A stretch of DNA of 64,000 bases from Peribacillus simplex (GTDB taxonomy: Bacteria > Bacillota > Bacilli > Bacillales > DSM-1321). Position numbers and translations under genes: made by a program. The DNA lies in the NCBI RefSeq assembly GCF_900156045.1, contig NZ_FTMX01000011.1:62001-126000 (forward strand), given 5' to 3'. Below, piece after piece: positions 7,946 to 15,398 of the stretch. The first letter of the stretch is position 1. Every line of letters begins with the position of its first letter. Below the pieces are notes generated by a model that saw only the letters and a list, made by a program, of their open reading frames with translations, did not search any database and was not told the DNA's origin.

Positions 7946-7992
7946 TAATGAGCTAAAATTGGAAATGATTATCGATTTTGTCTACAGTCTGG

Positions 7993-8016
7993 GAGCAGCC
8001 CTTGCTGCTCTTTTTT
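7993..8016 (+). terminator. Terminator after the lipoprotein gene
   Basis: GAGCAGC / GCTGCTC stem with loop CCTT, then TTTTTT. It is preceded by TTTTGTCTACAGTCTGG, the tail sequence shared with the family-2 repeats. Confidence 0.85.
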
Positions 8017-8059
8017 ATGTTGTTTGAATGACTGCTTTAAACCAGGTGAAGAAGGATAA

Positions 8060-9004
8060 GTGATTGGTTTAGAGAATAGTTATGGAATGGGTCATACATC
8101 TCAAAAAAACGAATTTGATAGAAAATGGGTGAAGCAAGTGGAGTTGGATACATTATATAAGACATATCAACCTTTTCTTTTTTCCATCGCATACCGGATG
8201 CTTGGATCGGTTACCGACGCAGAAGATATCGTTCATGATTTATTCCTGCATCTCAAGCTTGATACCGAACAAATTAAGGACTTGAAAGCATATCTTGCGA
8301 AAATGACGACAAATCGCTGTCTGAACTTTTTAAATTCAGCCCGTAAGAGAAGAGAGGTTTACACTGGACCTTGGCTGCCTGAACCCCGGGTAAACGAAAC
8401 AGAGCAGCCTTTAGATAAGGTGGTAACGGATGAAACGGTTGCATATGCCTTCCTCGTTTTGCTGGAGCAGCTTTCACCTGTTGAAAGAGCGGTTTTCGTG
8501 CTTAGAGAAGCATTCGCTTACAGCTATGAAGATATTGCCGGAATGCTGGAAAAGAATGAAGTGAACTGCAGAAAGATCTATAGCCGGGCTAAGCGGAAAT
8601 TACAGAATGATCTTCCAGTCCATCCGGAGGATACGAAACATATCGATCTTTTGGCAAAAAAATTCATAAAAGCATCTACGACAGGCAACATTGAGGAGTT
8701 TTTGGATATCCTTACAGAAGATGTTGTCCTTGTTACTGACGGCGGAGGAAAAGTGCTTTCTGCACTAAATCCGATTGTAAACAAACAGCGCGTATCCTCC
8801 TTTCTTAAAGGAATTTCTGCTAAAGGAAGTTTCATAGGAGAACTTCTTCCGGTGATGGTCAATGGTCAGGAAGGAATCTTGCAAATGAAAGACGGGAAGC
8901 CAGTCAAAGTCATCTGCTTTGAATTGGATTCAAAACAAAAAAATATCCGAAAAATCTTTATTGTTACCAATCCAGATAAATTAAAACATATTACTGTTCC
9001 TTAA
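8060..9004 (+). CDS. RNA polymerase sigma factor, ECF41 group (SigJ-like, SnoaL-type C-terminal extension)
   Basis: A 314-residue ECF sigma factor. Region 2 is YQPFLFSIAYRMLGSVTDAEDIVHD (about residues 37-60) and region 4 is LSPVERAVFVLREAFAYSYEDIAGML (about 138-165). A SnoaL/NTF2-like C-terminal domain carries VTDGGGK and ends in the ECF41 hallmark NPDKL. In ECF41 sigmas this extension replaces an anti-sigma factor and tunes activity. The next gene is the AhpD/CMD-type partner typical of ECF41 loci. The GTG at 8060 follows GAAGAAGGA; the exact start is uncertain, and a GTG at 8141 is an alternative. Confidence 0.88.
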   Translation: MIGLENSYGMGHTSQKNEFDRKWVKQVELDTLYKTYQPFLFSIAYRMLGSVTDAEDIVHDLFLHLKLDTEQIKDLKAYLAKMTTNRCLNFLNSARKRREVYTGPWLPEPRVNETEQPLDKVVTDETVAYAFLVLLEQLSPVERAVFVLREAFAYSYEDIAGMLEKNEVNCRKIYSRAKRKLQNDLPVHPEDTKHIDLLAKKFIKASTTGNIEEFLDILTEDVVLVTDGGGKVLSALNPIVNKQRVSSFLKGISAKGSFIGELLPVMVNGQEGILQMKDGKPVKVICFELDSKQKNIRKIFIVTNPDKLKHITVP

Positions 9005-9016
9005 TAGGGGAGACTG

Positions 9017-9043
9017 AGGGCTCGATTACGGGCTCTCTTTTTT
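9017..9043 (+). terminator. Weak terminator between sigma factor and AhpD-like gene
   Basis: AGGGCTC / GGGCTCT stem (two G-U pairs, loop GATTAC), then TTTTTT. It isolates the following gene, which therefore needs its own promoter. Confidence 0.5.
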
Positions 9044-9046
9044 GTT

Positions 9047-9073
9047 TGTCACAAATCAAATCTCCATTTTGTC
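9047..9073 (+). promoter_or_regulatory. Candidate ECF41-dependent promoter of the AhpD-like gene
   Basis: TGTCACA (9047-9053), a 16-base spacer, then TGTC (9070-9073). The published ECF41 consensus is TGTCACA-N16-CGTC, so there is one mismatch, in the -10. It lies 40 bases before the ATG and just after a terminator. That the adjacent sigma factor uses it is inference from position and match. Confidence 0.65.
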
Positions 9074-9113
9074 TTATAAGTGTAACCAAAAAGATTTGAT
9101 GGAGGAGATAGAC

Positions 9114-9575
9114 ATGGAACAACGCATTAACTACATGAAGACAAATCGGGAAGTGGTCAAATTAATGATGGGATTGGAGGAGTACAAAAAAACAACGGGA
9201 ATCGATGGCGAATTAATCGAATTGATTAAAATTCGCGCGTCTCAAATCAATGGCTGTGCGTACTGCTTGGATATGCATACAAAGGATGCCCGGGCAATGG
9301 GTGAAACGGAACAAAGAATTTACTGCTTGAGTGCTTGGCGTGAATCACCATTCTATTCTGAACCGGAAAGGGCAGCGCTGGAATTGACGGAAGCGGTCAC
9401 GGCCATTTCTGCAAACGGTGTACCTGATGAACTGTATGAGCGGGTCCGCCTTCATTTTGATGAAAAACAATATATCGATCTCGTGACCATCATCATCACG
9501 ATTAACGGCTGGAACCGATTGGCCATTTCAGCCCAAAACATCCCAGGGCACTATAAGCCTGTCATGCAAAAATAA
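9114..9575 (+). CDS. Carboxymuconolactone decarboxylase / AhpD-like family protein
   Basis: A 153-residue CMD-domain protein. The motif CAYCLDMH (in INGCAYCLDMHTKDA, about residues 43-57) is the AhpD-type CxxC-x3-H redox site, and RASQINGCAYC and INGWNRLAIS are family signatures. Such proteins act as alkylhydroperoxidase-like, thiol-dependent reductases. The ATG at 9114 has RBS GGAGGAGATAG; an upstream TTG at 9042 lies inside the promoter. It pairs with the ECF41 sigma factor, as in many Firmicutes and Actinobacteria. Confidence 0.88.
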   Translation: MEQRINYMKTNREVVKLMMGLEEYKKTTGIDGELIELIKIRASQINGCAYCLDMHTKDARAMGETEQRIYCLSAWRESPFYSEPERAALELTEAVTAISANGVPDELYERVRLHFDEKQYIDLVTIIITINGWNRLAISAQNIPGHYKPVMQK

Positions 9576-9616
9576 TTATGTTATTAAAATCGCTTGTATG
9601 GTTACGAGGGGTTCTA

Positions 9617-9775
9617 TCTAAATTTTTAAAAAAATTGATTGGAGCGGGTGTACTAGACTCCTGCTTAGAAAAGTGTGTCCAAGGGAGACCCTGCAGGCGC
9701 AAAGGCGCCGAGGAGGCTGCCGGACCGCCCGCGGAAAGCGAGTGCCTGGAGTGGACCCTTAAAAAATGTAGACAA
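9617..9775 (+). repeat. Dispersed GC-rich repeat, family 2
   Basis: Runs from TTTTTAAAAAAATTGATTGG through CAGGCGCAAAGGCGCCGAGG to GCGGAAAGCGAGTGCCTGGA and ends in TGTAGACAA, the complement of the TTGTCTACA seen at the ends of other family-2 copies. It shares core blocks with the MITE-like family but is distinct. The internal GGCGC..GCGCC is palindromic. ORFs through it (9578-9874 and the reverse) are not genes. Confidence 0.65.
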
Positions 9776-9835
9776 CTTTTCATCGAAGGATTAACACCTG
9801 CTCAAAAGTTAGGAATTGCATTTGATTCAATAAAT

Positions 9836-9872
9836 AAAAAGCCACGTTTTTGTAAAAATCGTGGCTTTTTAT
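9836..9872. terminator. Bidirectional terminator
   Basis: AAAAAGCCACG / CGTGGCTTTTT stem. It serves the minus-strand gene ending at 9875 and can also stop plus-strand transcripts. Confidence 0.8.
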
Positions 9873-9874
9873 AA

Positions 9875-10102
9875 TCATTTTTCCTTTTTATAAAAGCGTT
9901 CACCCGTATCAGGATTATAATACACCCTTGTTTTTTCTCCAGTCACAGGGTCTATATTTATTTCATCTGTCGATTGAAATCCATCAGGAACTTTTGCACC
10001 GTGATTGCGTCTAAACCGTTTATCATAGATAAAGTATCCAAGTAAAATGCATAAGATAACTATAACAATTTGTAATATATAGTACCCTATGATGAATTTC
10101 AT
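9875..10102 (-). CDS. Small membrane protein with a cytoplasmic-type Asp/Tyr/Gly tail (75 aa)
   Basis: One N-terminal membrane helix (YYILQIVIVILCILLGYFI) followed by a polar tail containing two similar hairpin-like turns, DPVTGEKTRVYY and NPDTGERFYK. No named family was recognised. It starts with an ATG overlapping the YbjQ stop (TAATG), so the two are translationally coupled. The tail's DP-TGE-YY repeats suggest a small beta module. Function unknown. Confidence 0.75.
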   Translation of the reverse strand: MKFIIGYYILQIVIVILCILLGYFIYDKRFRRNHGAKVPDGFQSTDEINIDPVTGEKTRVYYNPDTGERFYKKEK

Positions 10103-10422
10103 TATATCTTCTCCACAATGACGGCGGTTCCATATGCAACAATTTCGCTCATATTTGTACCGATTTCCCCAGAATCATATCTCATCATTACAATTGCGTT
10201 TGCTCCCATTTCATTGGCATTTTTTATCATACGGTCCATAGCTTCTTTTCTTGAATCTTCAAGCATAGCTGTATATTGCTTGATCTCCCCGCCTACTAAG
10301 GATTTCAACCCTGCCATGATATCGCCGCCAATCCCTCTGCTTCTTACAATTAGACCAAAGGTAGGTCCTTTTACTTCTACAATTTTGTAACCTTCAATTT
10401 TTTCTGTGGTAACTACCAACAC
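10102..10422 (-). CDS. YbjQ family (UPF0145) protein
   Basis: A 106-residue YbjQ protein: LVVTTEKIEGYKIVEVKGPTFG, RSRGIGGDIMAGLKSLVGGE and MGANAIVMMRYDS..IGTNMSEIVAYGTAV are the conserved blocks. The family forms pentamers and is sometimes labelled heavy-metal binding, but its function is not established. An ATG at 10437 contains the RBS (GGAGG), so the GTG at 10422 (8-base spacing) is preferred and gives the normal N-terminus. It is coupled to the small membrane protein downstream. Confidence 0.88.
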   Translation of the reverse strand: MLVVTTEKIEGYKIVEVKGPTFGLIVRSRGIGGDIMAGLKSLVGGEIKQYTAMLEDSRKEAMDRMIKNANEMGANAIVMMRYDSGEIGTNMSEIVAYGTAVIVEKI

Positions 10423-10893
10423 ATTAATCGCCTCCATAAAATTTCTTTAGAATCTCCTGAACTGAAAGTAAGTCCACAATATCATTTATATCTATGTGCT
10501 GTGCAGCCTTATACTCTTTTTTACATTAGCCATTGTGTTACTTTCATAATGATTACCTTTTTATCAAGCACAAAAATAATACCATTCCAATTTTAACATA
10601 ATATAAGCTTATCCTTCTTATACAATAGGAAGTTCACTTATTTAACACGTAGCATATTTCGGGTCAATATAAAAAATCCCATTTCGTAGAAAAGAAATGG
10701 GATTGAATTTTGATTTAATTATTATTTGTGTGTAGATTCATGATGCAAATGGGGGCGTTTCCCGATAACTAGCCTTTTCGCTCCCGCAAAGGTAATTTTG
10801 TAAGCGGGCATGTTTTGAATAGTCTTTTTTCAAAAAATGCCCTTTATTTCATTACATAATTATTTTATTTAAATGGATATATTTGCATCCAGG
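10423..10893. other. Non-coding region with two hairpins
   Basis: No supported gene. Hairpins: AATCCCATTTC / GAAATGGGATT at 10675-10704 followed by GAATTTTGATTT, and GGGCAT ... ATGCCC with an inner TTTTGAA/TTCAAAA at 10806-10842 followed by TTTATTTC. Both look like terminators left from genes that are gone. The left part holds the YbjQ promoter on the minus strand. Confidence 0.5.
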
Positions 10894-11034
10894 GTGAAAC
10901 CATAACCGTAACATTCATCTTACCTGTTTTATGTCTAACTGGCTGCGGGAACAGCAATTCGAGATTTGGAAGTGAATGTGACCTTTAAAGCAAAGATGAT
11001 AACCAGAATCCTTCAAAAAGAAATCGAGGAGTAA
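10894..11034 (+). pseudogene. Possible remnant of a germination-operon lipoprotein gene (GerC-like)
   Basis: With a frameshift after GTGAAA, the first part reads ITVTFILPVLCLTGCGNS, a lipoprotein signal with lipobox LTGC, and stops soon after. Another frame over the last 33 codons reads RDLEVNVTFKAKMITRILQKEIEE before a TAA six bases ahead of the next gene. This would fit a lipoprotein gene whose middle was deleted, and GerC is the expected neighbour of the genes that follow. The family assignment rests on context, so it is tentative. Confidence 0.35.
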
Positions 11035-11039
11035 AATCA

Positions 11040-11273
11040 ATGTGGGCAATGATTGGAACAGTGTTTACTGGAGCTGTTATTTCATATTTCGAATTACCTC
11101 AACTTATTAAAAATAAATGCTGGAGGGAAATCTCCGTTTATATTCTATTGCTTTTAGTTGGCATGACGTTGAGTATTTTATTAATTAAAAATATTACCAT
11201 CCCTAATCCCTTAGACTGGATAACAAAAATTTATAATCCCTTCACATCTTTCATGGAACGGATACTGTCTTAG
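11040..11273 (+). CDS. Small D-type subunit of a spore germinant receptor
   Basis: A 77-residue protein with two membrane helices: an N-terminal AMIGTVFTGAVISYFELPQL and ISVYILLLLVGMTLSILL. A conserved tail IPNPLDWITKIYNPF follows. This IPNPLDWI tail and length are typical of the small D proteins of GerA-type operons (GerKD/GerUD-like), which modulate the receptor in the inner spore membrane. RBS GAGGAG precedes the ATG. It is followed after 12 bases by the GerAB-type permease. Confidence 0.75.
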   Translation: MWAMIGTVFTGAVISYFELPQLIKNKCWREISVYILLLLVGMTLSILLIKNITIPNPLDWITKIYNPFTSFMERILS

Positions 11274-11285
11274 GGGGGACTGATC

Positions 11286-12401
11286 ATGCTCGAGAAAGGA
11301 AAAATTAGCTCCGGGGAATTTCTTATATTGGTCATCATATTTACGATAGGAGGTTCGATACTTAATGTACCTGCTTTACTTGTCACGTTAGCAAAGCAGG
11401 ATGCTTGGATTTCCTATATCATGACTACGCTCATCAGTTTATGTTTTGTATTCTTATATAATAAATTAGCCTCTATTTATCCATCTAAAACTTATGTCGA
11501 AGTTAATGAAAAAATATTGGGGAAATGGGTTGGGAAAATCTCGGCACTGCTCTTTCTTTTTTATATTTTATACCTTTTGTCTGCTTTATTGTATGAAATA
11601 GGGAGTTTTTCAACGACACAAATTTTGGTTGGAACGCCTATCGAAATGATCATGGTTCTTTTTTTATTGACAAGCATAATCGGTGTACGCTTAGGATTGG
11701 AAGTCATCAGCCGAACTGCATCAATCTTTTTCCCTTGGATAGTTTTTATGCTTTTCATGTTATTTTTACTTCTTATCCCTGAGATCAAATTAGAACATAT
11801 ACAGCCTATTTTCGACGACGGCATGAAACCAATTATTAAGGGCTCATATCACATTTTGGCACTCCCGTATGTACAGCTCGTTTTCCTTTTAATGATCATG
11901 CCATATGTAAATGAAAAGGATGAAATGAAAAAAAACTTTTATCGGGGAACATTATTGGGAGGCATGGTTCTATTTTTGGTGATCATTTTCAGTATCCTCG
12001 TATTGGGTATTGATATAACAGCACTGCAAAACTATCCTTCTTATAGATTAGGAAAGAGGTTGAGTGTTGGTAATTTTTTGGAACGTATTGAAGTCATTGT
12101 AGCCTTCATTTGGATTCTTTCCGTGTATTTCAAGCTAACGATTTGTTATTATGGAATGTCTCTGGGGTTAGCACAAGTACTGGGATTAAAAAATCACAAA
12201 ATTCTTCACTTCCCATTAGCATTTATCATTCTTGCCTTCTCCATCATTACACATCCAAATACAGTACATAGTCAAAATTTTACTTTAAAAGCATGGACGC
12301 CATTTTCCTTAACCATTTGTTTTCTGCTCCCGGTGATATTGCTAGTGATTGGACTATTGAAAAAAAAGCGTTCCATTTCAAAGGCGACCAAAGGATGTTA
12401 A
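11286..12401 (+). CDS. GerAB/ArcD/ProY family endospore germination permease
   Basis: A 371-residue APC-superfamily integral membrane protein with about ten helices. ISSGEFLILVIIFTIGGSIL at the start, the YPSKTYVEVNEKILGKWVGK block and PYVNEKDEMKKNFYRG are GerB-type features. In the receptor it provides the germinant-binding subunit of the inner spore membrane. The GerA and GerC partners are missing here; only the D subunit and a possible GerC scar remain, so this is an orphan B subunit that may join another receptor or be non-functional. RBS TAGGGGGGA precedes the ATG. Confidence 0.88.
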   Translation: MLEKGKISSGEFLILVIIFTIGGSILNVPALLVTLAKQDAWISYIMTTLISLCFVFLYNKLASIYPSKTYVEVNEKILGKWVGKISALLFLFYILYLLSALLYEIGSFSTTQILVGTPIEMIMVLFLLTSIIGVRLGLEVISRTASIFFPWIVFMLFMLFLLLIPEIKLEHIQPIFDDGMKPIIKGSYHILALPYVQLVFLLMIMPYVNEKDEMKKNFYRGTLLGGMVLFLVIIFSILVLGIDITALQNYPSYRLGKRLSVGNFLERIEVIVAFIWILSVYFKLTICYYGMSLGLAQVLGLKNHKILHFPLAFIILAFSIITHPNTVHSQNFTLKAWTPFSLTICFLLPVILLVIGLLKKKRSISKATKGC

Positions 12402-12754
12402 ATGCAGCTTTTGGTCTAATAGCTTCATCTGTAAGGAACCTCCATGACGAAAAACTTGTTAAATGTCTACCTGAGGATGGTGACTCGGTCCTATATAAAC
12501 GAATCAGTGATTTCCTTCTTTTGAAAAAGCCTTGGTATTGATAGGCTTTTTTTTGAATGATCATACCGGGATTGAACCAACCACAGCATTCTAATGTTCC
12601 CCATGCTAGCTGAAGGCGTATATCCCAAATGTAACAAGATTATATGGAGGTTCCATGTTCTTGGATTATCGGAGTTAATCGTAAAAACAAAATTCGACAA
12701 GGATTTCATGGCTGGTGTAAGATGAATGAAAAAGCCAGAAATGGGGTGAATGCT
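12402..12754. other. Intergenic region with terminator
   Basis: No supported gene. A terminator lies at 12524-12554 (AAAAAGCC / GGCTTTTTTTT, loop TTGGTATTGATA). The rest is the leader of lytS. Short ORFs in several frames lack an RBS and family features. Confidence 0.5.
12524..12554 (+). terminator. Terminator upstream of lytS
   Basis: AAAAAGCCT / AGGCTTTTTTTT hairpin with a 10-base loop. Confidence 0.75.
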
Positions 12755-14539
12755 TTGGTTGATTTATTACCGTCGCTGTTTGAAAAAGTGGGCATCATCG
12801 TAATTGCCGCATTCCTGCTTTCTTATATGAAACCGTTTCGGCAAATGATAGGCCATGAACATGAAATGTCAAAGAAAATCATGTTTATCGCACTTTTTGG
12901 AACGTTTGGCATCATAAGTAACTATACAGGGATCGAAATCGGGATTCATGCCATGCCAGAGGGGAATTGGCATGCTGAGATTGCTCCCGATAACGCGATT
13001 GCCAACACAAGAATCATGGGCGTGGCCATCGGCGGTTTGCTGGGAGGTCCATTTGTTGGGTTGGGAGTAGGTTTGATTGCGGGGCTTCACCGTTATTTTC
13101 TCGGGGGTTTTACGGCGGGGGCTTGTGCAATCGCTGCGATTTTGGCTGGGGTTTTATCGGGTTTTTTGGGGAAAAGGCGGCGAAAGCATGGGACGATCAC
13201 CCCTTGGTTTGCCCTTCCCATTTGCATGGCATTGGAAGCGATCCAAATGGGCATCATCCTGGTGACGGCCAAACCATTTGAAAGGGCGTGGGAGCTCGTA
13301 CAAGTAATCGGACTGCCCATGATCATCATCAACGGGTTCGGGACTTTACTATTCATGCTCATCATTCAGTCGATCACGAGGGACGAAGCACGGACGCGGG
13401 CCGTACAAACCAATCTTGCGTTCCTGATTGCAGATCAAACTTTGCCCTTTTTCCGGCAAGGTCTGAATCAAACTTCATGCAAGAGAATAGCCCAAATCAT
13501 CTTGGGGCTGACTGAGGCCGACGCCGTGGCCATTACCAATGAACATAGCGTACTTGCCCATGTGGGTGCTGCGTCCGATCACCATGTCCCAAAGGTGGGA
13601 ATAGCGACAGGCTTAACGAAAAAAGCCCTTGAACAAGGGAAAATCATCGTGGCCAAAACAAAAAAGGACATTTATTGTTTTCATGATCAATGCCCATTGC
13701 AAGCGGCAGTGGTCCTGCCGTTGCAGGTCCAGCAGAAAACGGTCGGGACTTTGAAGATGTATTTCAAGCATCCGGATAAATTAAGCCAAGTGGAACAAGA
13801 GTTAGCTGAAGGGTTGGCCAAACTATTTTCCACTCAATTGGAACTCGCTAAAGCGGAAATGCAAACGAAATTATTGAAAGATGCAGAAATTAAGGCCTTA
13901 CAGGCACAGGTCCATCCTCATTTTTTATTCAATGCAATCAATACGATATCCGTTCTTTGCCGGACGGATGTCGAGAAGGCAAGAAATTTATTGCAGGAGC
14001 TCAGTGCGTTCTTTCGTTCTAATTTACAAGGGGCCCGACAAATACTGGTGCCGCTGGAAAAGGAATTAGAGCATGTTAACGCATATTTATCACTGGAGCA
14101 GGCGCGTTTTCCAGATAAATATCATATCGACTATCGCATTGAGCCAAGGCTTAAGGAAGTTCTCATCCCCCCATTCACGTTACAGCCACTTGTTGAGAAT
14201 GCGGTACACCATGCATTTCCACTTCTGAAAGGCAAAGGTGAAATCATCATTCACGCATACTTTAAAGACGGTACGATGCGCATTGCTGTGGAAGATAACG
14301 GAAAAGGGATTCCAAGCGGGAAAATAGATGAATTGGGTAAGCATGCTGTAGAATCGACTAAGGGTACAGGAACGGCCCTTCATAATATCAGTGAACGGCT
14401 GGAAGGGATCTATAAAGGACAGGCCAGCCTCTCGATCGCAAGTGAACCGGGGCACGGAACACAAGTGAGAATATCAATACCACTCAACGAAAAAGGAGCA
14501 TATGTCAACGATGATGAAAGCATTTATCGTAGAGGATGA
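12755..14539 (+). CDS. lytS: LytS-type sensor histidine kinase
   Basis: A 594-residue protein from the TTG at 12755, which has RBS GGGGTGA at 5 bases and gives VDLLPSLFEKVGIIVIAAFLLS, the normal LytS N-terminus and length; upstream ATGs lack ribosome sites. The 5TM-LYT membrane domain (about residues 1-190) is followed by a GAF domain (about 225-350), the LytS-type H-box HPHFLFNAINTIS (about 388-400) and the ATPase with VEDNGKGIP. It belongs to the class whose homologues sense extracellular pyruvate (LytS, BtsS). It overlaps the response regulator by 38 bases and is followed by a CstA-family transporter. Confidence 0.93.
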   Translation: MVDLLPSLFEKVGIIVIAAFLLSYMKPFRQMIGHEHEMSKKIMFIALFGTFGIISNYTGIEIGIHAMPEGNWHAEIAPDNAIANTRIMGVAIGGLLGGPFVGLGVGLIAGLHRYFLGGFTAGACAIAAILAGVLSGFLGKRRRKHGTITPWFALPICMALEAIQMGIILVTAKPFERAWELVQVIGLPMIIINGFGTLLFMLIIQSITRDEARTRAVQTNLAFLIADQTLPFFRQGLNQTSCKRIAQIILGLTEADAVAITNEHSVLAHVGAASDHHVPKVGIATGLTKKALEQGKIIVAKTKKDIYCFHDQCPLQAAVVLPLQVQQKTVGTLKMYFKHPDKLSQVEQELAEGLAKLFSTQLELAKAEMQTKLLKDAEIKALQAQVHPHFLFNAINTISVLCRTDVEKARNLLQELSAFFRSNLQGARQILVPLEKELEHVNAYLSLEQARFPDKYHIDYRIEPRLKEVLIPPFTLQPLVENAVHHAFPLLKGKGEIIIHAYFKDGTMRIAVEDNGKGIPSGKIDELGKHAVESTKGTGTALHNISERLEGIYKGQASLSIASEPGHGTQVRISIPLNEKGAYVNDDESIYRRG

Positions 14540-15257
14540 ACCACTGGCAAGAGATGAATTGAAATATCTATTGAAGAGAAGCAGGCAAGTTGAAGTCGTG
14601 GGTGAGGCCGAGGGGATAGAAGATGCCATGAGGGATATCTCCCGCCTTAAACCTGAACTTGTCTTTTTGGACATTGAGCTTGCAGAAGGCAATGGCTTGC
14701 ATTTGGCTAAGCAATTGGCGGAACTTGACCCCGCACCTTCGCTCATTTTTGCGACCGCTTATGATGAGTTTGCCCTCCAGGCTTTCGAGTTATATGCATT
14801 TGATTATCTATTAAAGCCATTTAATGAAAAAAGGATTCGCCAAACATTGGATAAGCTCATGAAGCAGCGGCAAATCGGGAAAGGCGAATCCAGGACAGCA
14901 CCTCCCGCCAGCCGTACGGCGGTGGAACAGACAGGTAAATTGGCTGTAGTGATAGATGATCGTATCGTTTTGATTGACCGGGATCATATTTTGTTCATAG
15001 GACTCATGGAAGGAAAGACGATCATTAAAACCGAAGAAACAGAATATAAAATCGGTGAGCCCCTCATCGTGCTTGAAAGGAAGCTCGATAAGCGCTCATT
15101 TTTACGGGTGCATCGCGGTTTTATCGTGAATGTCATCCATATATCTGAAATACAGCCTTGGTTCAACTCGACTTATAATCTCATTATGAGTGACGGATCA
15201 AACATTCCGGTAAGCCGCACATATGTGAAGGAACTAAGGCAGCTTATCGGTTTTTAA
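14502..15257 (+). CDS. lytT: LytTR-family response regulator
   Basis: A 251-residue regulator. The receiver domain (MKAFIVEDEPLARDELKYLLK; phosphorylated Asp in LVFLDIELAEG; KPF near residue 105) is followed by a LytTR DNA-binding domain (about 145-250, RVHRGFIVNVIHISEIQPWF). It pairs with LytS. In B. subtilis LytST drives pyruvate transporter genes, and in E. coli the related BtsSR drives the CstA-family pyruvate symporter BtsT. The CstA homologue directly downstream is therefore the likely target. The start is 14502 (AAGGAG nearby); the ATG at 14511 is an alternative. Confidence 0.92.
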   Translation: MSTMMKAFIVEDEPLARDELKYLLKRSRQVEVVGEAEGIEDAMRDISRLKPELVFLDIELAEGNGLHLAKQLAELDPAPSLIFATAYDEFALQAFELYAFDYLLKPFNEKRIRQTLDKLMKQRQIGKGESRTAPPASRTAVEQTGKLAVVIDDRIVLIDRDHILFIGLMEGKTIIKTEETEYKIGEPLIVLERKLDKRSFLRVHRGFIVNVIHISEIQPWFNSTYNLIMSDGSNIPVSRTYVKELRQLIGF

Positions 15258-15336
15258 AAATTTTCATAATTCTGCATTTTACCTTCTTCATATTGCAGTC
15301 CATCCCCCGATATCTGCATTATAACTTGAAAACCCA

Positions 15337-15351
15337 TTGAAGCCGCTTTCA
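15337..15351 (+). promoter_or_regulatory. Probable CcpA site (cre) upstream of cstA
   Basis: TTGAAGCCGCTTTCA matches the cre consensus WTGNAANCGNWNNCW at all but one position and is nearly palindromic. It is 48 bases before the cstA start. Catabolite repression of a carbon-starvation transporter fits its known control in B. subtilis. Confidence 0.6.
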
Positions 15352-15398
15352 TTGTGATATCATCATTTTACGATGTAAGAAATAGAGGGGGTTCAAAT

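Noticed and set aside
7962..7980. Fur-like GGAAATGATTATCGATTTT after the lipoprotein gene
   Set aside because: Several mismatches, no promoter around it, and a terminator lies between it and the next gene.
9578..9874. 98-codon plus-strand ORF
   Set aside because: It runs through a family-2 repeat and a terminator and has no ribosome site or family similarity.
12280..12564. Overlapping ORFs on both strands at the end of the GerAB-type gene
   Set aside because: They overlap the real gene and a terminator and lack start signals.
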